DNA of 16,091 nucleotides from Terana coerulea. Its lineage: Eukaryota; Basidiomycota; Agaricomycetes; Polyporales; Phanerochaetaceae. A program made the position numbers and the translations under genes. The stretch lies in contig JAKOGH010000153.1 of the NCBI GenBank assembly GCA_024811115.1, positions 1 through 16,091 of the forward strand. Direction: 5' to 3'. Positions 1-9,958 of this stretch are shown here, in pieces. The notes beneath the pieces are model-generated. The model was given only the letters and a program-made list of their open reading frames with translations, did no database searches and was not told the origin of the DNA. The stretch's first letter is position 1, and the number at the start of each line of letters is the position of its first letter.

Positions 1-46
1 CCCAGTGGATGAGTGTAAAACACCGAGGCTGATTGTGGACCAACAG

Positions 47-1357
47 ACTGCTTGGGCCCTGATCGACGCCGGCTACTCAGTCACGGTTGTCTCTGAGCGC
101 TGGGCATCATTGGAAAATCGCATCACCTCCCAGATTGCTGGTGCTCTGTATGTCTTTGGCAAATGCTGGATACGACCCTCATATGCTCACAAATGTTCGA
201 CAGGTGGGAATGGCCGCCGGCTGTCTGCGGCAGGCACACGGACGTCATTTCGCTGACGCTTTCCAAGGTCTGGTGCCAGACGTCGTACAGCGCCTTCGAG
301 AAGTTGAACAAAGTGCTTCCCATCGACGGCCCGGCTGGCCACGGAATCCGGTTGAGGGTGGCGAACTTCTTCTTCGACAAGCCGATCGAAGAGAATGAGG
401 AAGAGTACGAGAAGATGGTCGAGATCGAGGCGGCTAAGGTACGGGATTGGTCTCGGAGTAATGCTTCTTTTGACCTGAATCATTTATAGATTCCTGGCTA
501 TGAGCGCGACTCCGAGCTGGTCACGAAGCATGCAGTGAGCCAAGAGGCCGGTGTCGTTGATGCCTACAAGCACATATCGCCGGTGGTTGATACTGATGCG
601 TACATGATGTGGCTGCGCGACCTCGTTCAGGCCAAGGGCGGCAAGGTCGTCACCGAGCACATCTCCGGCGACCTGCTCGAGCATGAAGACGAACTTCTCC
701 AGCGTTTCGACGCCCAATACATCGTCGATGCGACTGGCCTCGGTGCGTTTGAAGCCGCGGGCGACAAGACGGTGTACCCTCTGCGCGGTGCACTTATTCG
801 GGTCGTCAACGACGGAACCAAGTTCCAGAAGGTCACGGAAGCCCTCGTTGTTGCCAACGACTACAGTAAACGGGACGAGGACGGCGGCATTGTCTTCATT
901 GTGCCGCGCAACGACATGACCCTCATCCTTGGAGGTACATATTCTGCTTTCCTGTTCTATTAAGTGACGGCCCACCAACTCTTTACGTGCAGGGATTGCT
1001 CAATCAAATGAGCCCAACCTGGATTTGACGCTCGATAGCCCAGAAATGCGCAGGATGCGAGCTCGCTGCAACCGCTTCGTCCCGGGACTCGAGAACGCGG
1101 AACTCGATCCTCACTCTCCTATTGTGCAAGGTCTCCGGCCCGCTCGCGGCGAGAATGTGCGGGTGGAGCGCGAGCTCCGGAGAAAGGCCAACGGCTCATT
1201 GAGTAGGATTGTCCACTCGTATGGCCAGGGTGGGTCCGGATTCACCCTGTCTTTTGGATGCGCTGGAGATGTCCTTGCACTGGTGGAGGAGGTGGATGCT
1301 GGAATCGCTCCGACACCTCTGAAGTTGGAGCATGTCTGTGCGGCAGTGACAGCATGA
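47..1357 (+). CDS. D-amino-acid-oxidase-like FAD oxidoreductase, copy 1 (5' partial)
   Basis: This is a 5'-truncated gene: the window opens inside its first intron and the FAD-binding exon 1 lies outside. Visible exons are 47-147, 204-438, 490-934 and 993-1357 (TGA at 1355), joined by GT-AG introns of 56, 51 and 58 nt. Exons 2-4 have exactly the same lengths as in the complete copy at 6902-8404. All exons are open. Family marks are ITSQIAGALWEWPP after the Rossmann region, FIVPR...LILGG in the middle, GLRPAR (substrate-carboxylate arginine region of the DAO family) and the C-terminal VHSYGQGGSGFT FAD-contact motif. The family oxidises D-amino acids to oxo-acids with H2O2 release. The exact substrate is not readable here. 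There is no SKL-type peroxisomal tail; the protein ends AAVTA. It is probably functional if exon 1 is intact. Confidence 0.88.
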
Positions 1358-1639
1358 AGTTTGTTTTCTAGAATCTTGGGTCGCTTTGATCGCCATTATT
1401 TATTACCATACATTAATGCAGCCTCTTCAGTCCTTTATTTCCCGTCATTTATATTTACCATGCTTAAGACGTATATGTATAGAATTGCATGCGATGGGAG
1501 TTGGCGTGGGTGCAAGTGATATAGACATATTCACAGCTACTTTGCGGCACTCTGGCACTTAAGTCCTGTCCAATTCGACTTAACATCCTGCGTGCACTTG
1601 TCGGATTCCATCCTTATCTACCCTCGGTTCACGAGCTGA
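1358..1639. other. intergenic region without recognised gene
   Basis: This is the stretch between the stop of DAO copy 1 and the end of the degraded minus-strand F-box gene. It is AT-rich near 1390-1480 and probably contains the 3' UTR of the DAO gene. No reading frame with family features and no clear polyadenylation hexamer was seen. Confidence 0.4.
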
Positions 1640-3433
1640 TCATAGCCCGCGCGAAGCTTTCTTGAAAACTTCGATATCAGGGCACAACCTCTCTGCCACC
1701 ACCTGGCAATAGTCGGGTTGTTAGTACGAGAAACCATTACAGCACACAACTGGCATTGGCTGAGCTACTCACTGCCTAACCTTCTGGGGCGCCCATGAAC
1801 GCGAAATAACCTTGGTTCCTTGAAGAGCCTGGGAAATACTTGAGCTAGCTTAGGCGAACCCATTTCATCACGAGTCGTCCAGCCTGTACTTGTAGCGGCA
1901 GCCATATGGCGCCAGCATAAGACTGTCTTTCCAGTCTTCTTGTTCAGCTCTATGAACACATCCTCGATTGGATGGAGCATATCCTTATCTACGCATGCAG
2001 TTGCAGGACTTCCGGTGATGAGCGAAAACGTCACCAATTGCAGGCGGTTGCACCCTCGCATACAGGTAGAAAGTATCAAAATAAGGTCTTGGGGACGGCG
2101 CAGGCACTGCGCATAACGTCGAGAACGGTAAGAGTGATGGTGTGCAGCACCCGAGAGGGTGCAAATGCGTGAGGAATAGGTACAAGTATGTGAGTGACCT
2201 ATATACACTACAAGTGGTGTCCGGGTGCAGTAAGCATAGTAACGGTACCTTAATAACACTAAAATACCGAAATCTGACAGAAAGGACTGCAGCTACGCTC
2301 TCCCACACCATCCTTGCTTCATCATTATTGCGTATGAGAAGGCACAGAGTCAAGTCTTCCAAGACGGCGGAATATTCCAGGTTAAGACTCGGCAATACAA
2401 CTACGCCAGGAAGGGCTTATGAATATGTATACCAGAATCATGAGGGTAGAAGCTCTTACGAATGGTTTCCACGCTGATTGTGAACACTAGGTGTGACAAT
2501 GTAGGTCCAGTGGCCTGAATGAGTTTTTGAAGTTCAGGCATCGCATGGGAGTGTTGTTGAACATGCGTGTACTGGAACGCGTCTGGGATGTATTGAAGCC
2601 AGTTCAGAGTCGCCTGCAACGAATTGGACTCCCTTAACCGGGCGAAAAGGCCCGGAGAGACTATGCACTGGTCTAGATTGAGGTGTTCAAGTTGGACGGG
2701 GAACAACGGCGCAAGACCGGGAGTAGCTGTTTCCTCAACATCAATCAGATACCCACAAGCTCGTAGCGCACGTAAGCTTGTAAAACAGTCCATGAACACG
2801 TGGAGCACCCCTCCTTGATCATCCGTTGACTCGGAATCGGAGAACGGGCCCCAGGTACATCTCTCCAGATCAACATAAGGGTGGTCAGGCTTGAGATGAA
2901 GGGACCGCGATCCGGAATTTCTTTTATTTCCAGGGAACCCTGCCGTAGGAGTAGTCGGACCATCGTTAAGTCCTACAGATGAGGAAGTAGCGCAATGATT
3001 GCCCGAAAGAGAGCGACGTCAATGGAAAGAACTACAGTCAAAGTCGGCGGACGTACGAAGAGTGGATCCAAGGGCTTATGTGCTGACAAGACCAATGTCA
3101 AGAATTTGATGTGGCGACAAATCTTGGGAGATTGATGCAGAAAGTCGCAGAAATCCGCCAGCGAACTGTTGTGCTGCATGCGGCCCTGCTCGTCTGTCTC
3201 CCATCCTCGCTCCGGTATCTCCTCGAGCTCGGTATAGCCATGCCATGAGTCAGAGTCCCACACGGTATTTGGCCCAAATTCGAAGGCGCAGTCTTGCCAT
3301 AGATATGATTGGGCGATATCTCTCCATAACCGGCAGACAAGCGTGCATGAGCGAAGGGCTATTTTGTAGGGACAAGCCCATGCGAGGGATGAAGGAATGC
3401 AAGTATGGGGCCGAGAAAATCCAAAGGTAAGTC
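1640..3433 (-). pseudogene. degraded F-box / leucine-rich-repeat-like gene
   Basis: Minus-strand frames carry pieces of a basidiomycete F-box protein. From 3433 downward one frame reads DLPLDFLGPILAFLH, the first helix of an F-box. The next frame reads KIALRSCTLVCRLWRDIA, the second half, so the domain is split by a frameshift near 3370-3390. A TAG follows LLPHL near 2973. Another frame change lies near 2830-2850, before an LRR-like stretch (MDCFTSLRALRACGY, LEHLNLDQC; 2808-2401). A TAG and a further frame change follow near 2400. The remaining pieces run to about 1790. There a GTGAGT donor, a TACTAAC branch site and a ...GGCAG acceptor (about 1690-1790) lead to a short last exon ending in TGA at 1640. 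F-box proteins recruit substrates to SCF ubiquitin ligases. With at least four breaks this is most likely a pseudogene. Boundaries and intermediate introns are uncertain. Confidence 0.62.
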
Positions 3434-4089
3434 GGTATTTCATTGCGTCCAGTCATGCGGCACGAACAGTAAGCACGCCGAGTACGTGTGCTGGTCTGGC
3501 TGTCATTACACAAAAGATTTTGTTAGCCTGTCTTTCATTACTATCCCTCGGTAGAAGAAATTCACAATACCCGTACGATTGCGCGTATTGACTAGTGGGA
3601 GTGTTGAAGAGAGAACGTCAAACCAAATGGAGTCAACAGGAACGTGACGGTGGTCAGGACGAAAGCCTAACGTTAACGTTGAAACGTTGAAACGTTGAAG
3701 CTGAAGTTTGAACGAGGTCGTGCCAACCAAATCTGGCGCGTGCGCCGTTGCCACAAAGGCGCCGTGAAGATGAAGGGCTTTCCCGTAGCCGGATCACAGA
3801 GCTTTGATCCGTGTAGCTTCATCTTGTAACTTAGTCCGGAGTCACCGACCATGACTTGTCCCTGCTGGCTGTATACCGGCTCCGCTGGACTGACACTCTT
3901 CGACTCATGCACAGCACTTATTCTGAGCTTAACTTGGACTCGAGATGCACCATATTTCTCTCTACTATAACTACATCTCCTAGCTGCTCCTTACCTGCTA
4001 CCATCTGTTCGCAGCAGTGAGCGGACCCTTCACAATTCGACATACGAGCACGGCCAGCGACCGACCGGATACTAGTACGTTTCGAGACA
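3434..4089. other. gene-poor stretch between F-box remnant and CLF1
   Basis: I see no supported gene. Two minus-strand open stretches (3673-3912, 3506-3754) overlap in different frames and match no family I recognise. They may be the decayed 5' part of the F-box gene. The right end should hold the promoter and 5' UTR of the CLF1-like gene, but no clear TATA box was found. Confidence 0.35.
3675..3698. repeat. 8-bp tandem repeat, three copies
   Basis: Three perfect units of AACGTTGA lie in a row, preceded at 3669-3674 by a partial unit (AACGTT). The AACGTT core is itself palindromic. The repeat lies in the gene-poor stretch upstream of the CLF1-like gene. Confidence 0.85.
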
Positions 4090-6581
4090 ATGCAAGACAA
4101 TAGCGTACTGTCGGTCAAAATCGCGAACTCGCCACTGTCCAAATCACCGCAGAATGGTTACTTCGAGATACTCAGGAGCACCGGGGACGCCGGGGTCACG
4201 AAAGTAAGCAGCTTGACCATGTAAGAGGCTATGGGGAGCTTCAAGAGTACCAGGCAAGAACTCGGGAGGTGTTTGAGCGAAGAACTAGGCATGACACGGC
4301 AAATATGTATGTGGCGGTTCGAATCAGTCCAGAATAACTACTGACTATTCCACAGACGCGAATGGCTACAATATGCGGGCTGGGAAGCTAGTCAAATGGA
4401 GCTCTCTCGGGCGCGTTCCATCTTTGAACGGGCTCTGGACGTCAATGCGCAGAGCGTCGAACTCTGGCTCAGCTACGTGGAGGTGGAGATGAAGGCTCGT
4501 AACGTTCAACATGCTCGCTGCATTCTCGACCGCGCTGTCACCCTCCTTCCACGAGTAGCCACGCTGTGGCACAGGTATATTTTCTTCGAGGAACAACTAG
4601 AAAACATATCAGGTGTGCGCCAGGTATTCGAGCGATGGATGAAATACACGCCGGGCGACGAAGCCTGGCTTGCCTACATCGAGTTCGAGGAACGTTACGC
4701 TGAGCACAACAGGGCAAGCGCAATCTTCGAGCGATGGGTTGCAGCCCGGCCCAGCCCACACGCATGGATCAAATGGGGAGGCTTTGAAGAGCGATGGGGG
4801 AACCTGACGAAAGCAAGGGAGGTGTTTCAGACAGCCATCAAGTTCATTGGCGACAACGAGCAAGATATCGAGGCGGCTCAAGACGTTGTCGTCGCTTTTG
4901 CGAAGATGGAAACTCAACAGAAGGAGTTCGAGCGGGCGCGCGGCATATATAAGGTAAGAACCCTACGTATTGCCAGCACTCTTTCGGTATACTAAGCACC
5001 ATATAGATCGCTCTATCGAGTAGTCTTTTGCGTAAGGAATCAAGCTCACTGTATACAGCATATGCTCAGTTTGAAGCCCAGTATGGAGCGTACGCTTCCG
5101 CCGAAACCACTGCTGTCAACAAGCAGCGCATGCACTACGAGAAGTTGCTGTCACGCAAAGAGAGAAACTATGATGCATGGATCGACTACGCGAATCTGGA
5201 GGAAAATGCCTTGCGAGACACATGCACGAACGCGCTCACAGGGGAAATTAGACAGCGGGCTATTACCCGGGTACGTGAGGTGTATGAACGCGCTGTTGCG
5301 CAGATTCCTCCCGAGAGCAGAAAGCACAGTTGGCGAAGATACATCTTCCTGTGGCTCAACTATGCCCTATTCGAGGAGTCTGACGCAGAAGTGAGTGGCC
5401 TTGCTCGTCATGTCTAGGTCATACAGGGCTAACTGATACGTCAGGACTGCACACGAGCTCGGCACATCTACGAAGGGGCACTGAAGCTTATACCGCACAA
5501 ACAATTTACGTTCGCAAAGGTCTGGCTCCAGTATGCTCACTTCGAGATTCGACGACTGGAAATTGATAGGGCGAGGAAGATGCTGGGAGCGGCGATTGGG
5601 ATGTGCCCTAAAGGTGCTCTATTTAAAGGGTACATTGCACTTGAAGTGAAGGTATGCATGCACGTCTTCTATGTCATCTGTAGCATCACACTAATCACCT
5701 TGCAGCTTGGGGAATTCGATCGTGCGCGAACGCTGTATCAGAAGTACATAGAGGTATGTATACAGGCTTCTCACAGTGCTCCAGAATTTTGAACTGACGT
5801 CTTCCTCGCAGTACAATCCCACGAACGCTGGTGCTTGGTTACGCTTCGCCGAGTTCGAGGCACAGCTGGGTGACCTGACACGCGCACGCGCCGTGTTCGA
5901 ACTCGGTATCTCTCAGCCTACACTGGCCGCGCCCGAGCTGCTCTGGAAGAAGTACGTTGACCTCGAAGTGGCGGAAGGCGAGCGGGCGCGGGCCCGCGAG
6001 CTGTACGAACGACTCGTCGCGGCGAGCGCATCTGTCAAGGTCTGGGCATCGTACGCTCACTTTGAAGCAGCGGCGATGTGTGCACCACAGAAGGATTGGG
6101 AGGATCAAGGCGGGGACACAAGTGTCAAGATGGTACCAGGCGACATGGAATTAGCGAGGCGTGTCTTCGATCGCGGTTATCAGGACCTCAGATTGAAAGG
6201 TCTCAAGCATGAAGTACGTCTATCTGCCATGATCTCTCTAGTACCGATGTCTCATGTGTTCTAGCGATTGGAACTATTACATGCGTGGAAGAGAATTGAG
6301 GAAGACTACGGTACGCTTGAAGACATTGCCAAGATCGAGCGTATGATGCCTGTCCCAAGAGCTCGGCAAGCTGACGACTTGGTCGGAACGGCGGTTGAAG
6401 GTACGTATACCCTCATGCTGCATTGATTCACCACGCTGACAGAGCTTCGTTCTACTCAGACGATCAACTCGTATTCAAGAATGACGAGGATGAGGCGAAA
6501 ATGTCGTCTTCAAAATTATTGCGGGCTGCCCATGCGTGGAAGAACATTAATAGAAGCACACCAGCTGGTCTCGATGCATAG
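4090..6581 (+). CDS. CLF1: CLF1/Crooked-neck-like HAT-repeat pre-mRNA splicing factor
   Basis: Clf1/Syf3 is a spliceosome scaffold of the Prp19-associated complex. Exons are about 4090-4306, 4356-4953, 5007-5390, 5445-5651, 5706-5753 (48 nt), 5812-6213, 6265-6400 and 6460-6581 (TAG at 6579). The seven GT-AG introns are 49-59 nt. The joined frame is open from 4104 to the stop, about 690 aa against roughly 700-750 in fungal relatives. About fourteen HAT motifs (aromatic...Y...E, then AR..FERA) are visible, for example [48 protein letters not shown] and WASYAHFE. Conserved landmarks are VQITAE near the start, VPHK-like [15 protein letters not shown], and a degenerate C-terminal DDQLVF. The start is disturbed: ATG at 4090 gives [10 protein letters not shown] and then needs one extra base in the A-run at 4117-4120 to enter the [12 protein letters not shown] frame, which has a TAG just upstream (4101). 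The N-terminal linker ([18 protein letters not shown]) diverges from the strongly conserved family version, so this could be a divergent paralogue. Confidence 0.88.
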
Positions 6582-6901
6582 GCCAATTTACAGCACATGC
6601 GTTCTGAGCAACGACTCAAATAGCCTGCGAACAGCTCAGCGCTTTCTAATGAGCGTAACTATTTGGCTGCAGCCCGTCACAAATATTGCATGCGCAACTC
6701 CCATATTTTCGACTCTGAATCTGTACTCCCTCGGGCAATGCAGAAGGATATGTATTGAACAACCTCGGCGTAACGTTGCTATCGAGCGCGCTTGTTAATT
6801 AAGGAGGTTGAATAGATATTGTTCAAGTACGATGAAATAAATTATATACTAGTACGATGTAGAATATCTCTAAAGGTGCTGATAAAATGCTCGAACTCTT
6901 G
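6582..6901. other. convergent 3' intergenic region (CLF1 and DAO copy 2)
   Basis: This AT-rich 320-bp stretch lies between the two convergent stops. It must hold both 3' UTRs. No coding frame with family features was seen. Confidence 0.5.
6836..6841 (+). promoter_or_regulatory. putative polyadenylation signal AATAAA for CLF1
   Basis: A consensus AATAAA lies 255 nt after the CLF1 stop and about 60 nt before the stop of the convergent DAO gene. If it is used, the CLF1 transcript would end next to, or overlap, the 3' end of the DAO transcript. Confidence 0.35.
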
Positions 6902-8404
6902 TTATATCGTGCATTGCGACCAACCCTCCGACTTCAGCGGAGTGGGTGCAACGCCTGCCTCCGCCTCCTCCACCAAGCTCAGCACATCTCTGGCACAACC
7001 GAATGACAGCGTGAATCCTGAGCCACCCTGGCCGTACGAGTGAACGATCCTGCTTAACGAGCCATCGGCCTTCCTGCGCAGCTCCCGTTCTACGCGAACG
7101 TTCTCGCCGCGAGCAGGCCGGAGACCTTGCACGATGGGCGAGTGAGGATCGAGCTCCGCGTTCTCGAGTCCCGGGACGAAACGGTTGCAGCGAGTGCGCA
7201 TCCGTCGCATCTCCGGGCTGTCGAGCGTCAAGTCGAGGTTGGGCTCATTTGATTGGGCAATACCTGGAAATCCGATATGTTGGCAACTTGAGCAGTCTCC
7301 GTGTGTTGGATAAAGTACTCACCACCTAGAATGAGCGTCTTATCGTTGCGAGGAACGATGAAGACAATGCCGCCATCTTCGTCGCGCTTGCTGTAGTCAT
7401 TTGCGACCACGAGGGCTTCGGTGACCTTCGGGAACTTCGTACCGTCGTTTACGACCCGGATGAGTGCACCACGCAGAGGATACACTGTCTTGTCGCCCGC
7501 AGCTTCGAAAGCGCCGAGACCAGTAGCGTTGAGGATGCAGTGTGCCTCGAAACGCTCCAGTAGCTCGTCTTCGTGCTCGAACAGGTCGCCAGAGATGTGC
7601 TCGGTAACCACCTTGCCGCCCTTGGAAATGACGAGGGAACGAAGCCACATCATGTAGACATCGGTGTCGACGACGGGGGTGATGTGCTTGTATGCATCGA
7701 CAACGCCAGCCTCTTGGCTTACGGCGTGCTTCGTTACAAGAAGTGAGTCACGCTCGTAACCAGGAATCTAGATATGTTTGAGACACAGTCAAATCAGGCA
7801 TCCGTGGAAAATTCCATACCTTGGCGGCCTCGATCTCAAGCATCTTCTCATATTCTTCTTCGTTTTGTTCGATCGGCTTGTCGAAGAAGAAGTTGGCCAC
7901 CCTCAGCCGGACGCCGTGTCCAGCCTCACCATCGGCAGGTAGAATTTCGTTGAGCTTCTCAAAGGCGCGGTACGATGTCTGGCACCAGGTCTTCGAGAGA
8001 GTGAGGGAGATCACGTCGGTGTGCCTACCGCAGACAGCCGGTGGCCACTCCCACCTGGACAACAGTGTAAGTATGACCGTACATACCAGGAATACTGTGT
8101 GAAAAAATACTGACAAGGCACCCGCGATCTGAGAGGTGATGCGGTTCTCAAGCGATGCCCAACGCTCCGAGACAACTGTCACAGAGTAGCCAGCATCCAA
8201 AAGTGCCCATGCATTCTATGTTTCCTAATAAATGCCTACTTCTCGGAAAATGTGTGGTTTGCTCACAGTAAGACCAGTAACGCCGCCACCGACAACGAGC
8301 ACTCGCTTGTTTGTATGCTTGGACTGGTTGGGATTCGGCCCTTCGCAGACAACGAGCTCGCCAGCCTGCTTGGTAAGGTAAATCTGTGTTGTCTGAGAGG
8401 CCAT
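6902..8404 (-). CDS. D-amino-acid-oxidase-like FAD oxidoreductase, copy 2 (complete)
   Basis: This gene is complete and uninterrupted. Exons on the minus strand are 8404-8267, 8215-8115, 8054-7820, 7767-7323 and 7263-6902, with GT-AG introns of 51, 60, 52 and 59 nt, giving 426 aa. The start is the ATG at 8404 (MASQTTQIYL), where the frame joins directly to the dinucleotide-binding motif VLVVGGGVTGLT (residues 35-46). An N-terminal extension of about 34 residues precedes it. Other landmarks are ITSQIAGALWEWPP after the Rossmann fold, FIVPR (F294) and LILGG, GLRPAR (353-358), and VHSYGQGGSGFTLSFGCA (380-397). Known DAO-family enzymes use FAD and O2 to deaminate D-amino acids, usually in peroxisomes. 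This protein has no PTS1 and ends GWSQCTI. Its last residues differ from the other copies (HV.AA.TA). The position where DAO has a substrate-binding tyrosine is phenylalanine, so substrate range is open. It is convergent with CLF1 and divergent from copy 3. Confidence 0.93.
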
Positions 8405-9958
8405 TTCGAGTCAAACGCGAAGTAGAGTTAGTACGGGGAGTGGTGGTGCAGTGGAGGTGTTGAGAGTAGAAGAGGTGAGAGGAGGTGCTGTTGAGAGTGT
8501 CGCCATCGTCGAGCTGCTTTTATGTCCCAAATTTTTCCAAATACTGCAGTATGTCAATTTTAGTTGACAACCCCTCATAGTTCAACGAAGTACAGCTTAC
8601 AGCACAGAAACGTCGCTGGTCGTTGGCGCCGTTCTAGTTCACCTCCATGCAAAGAATGCCTCTAATGGTATCCAGGCACCAGCACGGTCGTTGAGACTGA
8701 GCTCCGCACAGACGAGGCCTTCACAAATTTTGTCTGCTGACTACGGTCAAGACTCCCCACTACAAATTCGTTCCAAAACTTAACACTTACCGGCGTTTTT
8801 GGCCTCGTGAGCGCTTGCGCGTGCTTCGCGCAGGGGGGACGCGGGTAGCCCGATCCAGGACAGCTTCTTGACGTGGCCGGAGCATCCTCCCCATGTTTGT
8901 TGACGAAAGCCAAAATGTTAAATGACTGAATGAGATGACTGATTGTAGATGCTCCAGACTCCCGGTGAAGAATTTGCGAGGAGCTTCAGGCTAAATGCTC
9001 GCTGACCTAGACATATGTTCGCGCAGAGTTTTTATATATATTCTCTTTAAAATTAGATCTGTAAATGGGGTAAATGCTCTGTCGTACGAGACAGGGAGAG
9101 CCAAACTTGACATACAGAAACGGAGTGGTGGTTGGGAGCAGGCTGAAGGACAACATCGTTTAGCGCCAAACGACGGAAACATGGGGACGGCGTCTATCAC
9201 TCCGTTTTAGGTGGGGTGTCGTGGTGGCGTCGGTTTCTTCCCACCACCACGTCTTCAGAGGCAATGGCCACGCCATGCCGAGCTAAGCTCGAAATCGGGC
9301 TGCGTGGCATATGCTGTGTCTCATAAAATGATACCAGCTGTATGTTTTAAAGGTAGGATCGGCAAAAAAAGTGGATTAGGTCGTTTAACACAGACGGTCC
9401 AAGGCGCCCGGGCCTTGCTGGCACTCGAAGATGACGCCATGACAACCCGCGTTTTTCGAGAGTGGCATAGTAGGCTCTTTCCGTGTGCCTAGAATGCGTA
9501 CGCAGAATAGATTGTAAAGATGCTGAGAAGTTGGTCAAGTAAGTTTTCACAGGTTATTGTCACCGGTTTCTCTCATTCAGAGCATCTAGACGTTCGAGAC
9601 AATGGCCGAGTTCCTGGCCTTCTCGAATAAACGTGGCGCTGCTGTTAATTATTTGAAGGTTTGCGTTTCTGGTTCGCTGTTTGAGGCATCTATTGCTGAC
9701 CAGAAGGTGCTAGGGCGTGTATGTCGGCGATGAAAATCGTTTTTGGCTGTTTGCGGTCGAGTTCCCTGCCTCAAAGTGCAGGGACTGCAAGACCACGCAC
9801 CCAACGACAGCGCTTCCACGATACTATAGGCGAAAGATTCGACGCTGAAGTGAGTACATCAACATCTCTTCCTCTACTCCTTCGCTCATCTTCACCAGCA
9901 GCTCCCTCGCATTCACACTCCTGCAGCTCGAACCCCGTCAGCTACCACAAAACGCACA
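8405..9958. other. 1.5-kb intergenic region between divergent DAO copies
   Basis: The left edge is the promoter and leader of DAO copy 2. The right edge (about 9830-9958) holds a pyrimidine-rich leader of the dead copy 3 with a weak TATA-like ACTATAGG. In between I see no protein family, RNA gene or transposon ends. Open stretches at 8662-8913 (-) and 9211-9492 (+) have no recognisable motifs. A short hairpin-forming inverted repeat, CGTGGTGG...CCACCACG, lies near 9219-9252, and an AT-rich block near 9028-9060. Confidence 0.45.
8517..8524 (-). promoter_or_regulatory. TATA-like element of DAO copy 2
   Basis: Read on the minus strand the site is CATAAAAG, 113 nt upstream of the ATG at 8404. 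A pyrimidine-rich leader (CTCCTCTCACC..., about 8440-8490) lies between them, as is common before fungal start sites. Confidence 0.45.

Noticed and set aside
484..978. Long minus-strand open frame opposite DAO copy 1 exon 4 (likewise 10690-11076 and the plus-strand frame 7421-7657)
   Set aside because: These are shadows of the GC-rich DAO exon on the other strand. They recur opposite each copy and have no family features.
8148..8414. Minus-strand frame from 8414 as the start of DAO copy 2
   Set aside because: It needs a TTG start, and its frame does not carry the VLVVGGGVTGLT motif. The ATG at 8404 gives the motif in frame and correct splice phase.
8662..8913. Open frame of 83 codons on the minus strand
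   Set aside because: No recognisable features and no homologue elsewhere in the window.
9211..9492. Open frame of 93 codons in the DAO 2/3 intergenic region
   Set aside because: No motif, signal peptide or recognisable family; composition looks random.
9602..9720. Possible short gene start (MAEFLAFSNKRGAAVNYLK) with a donor-like GTTTGC
   Set aside because: No convincing next exon or family; the continuing frames stop quickly.
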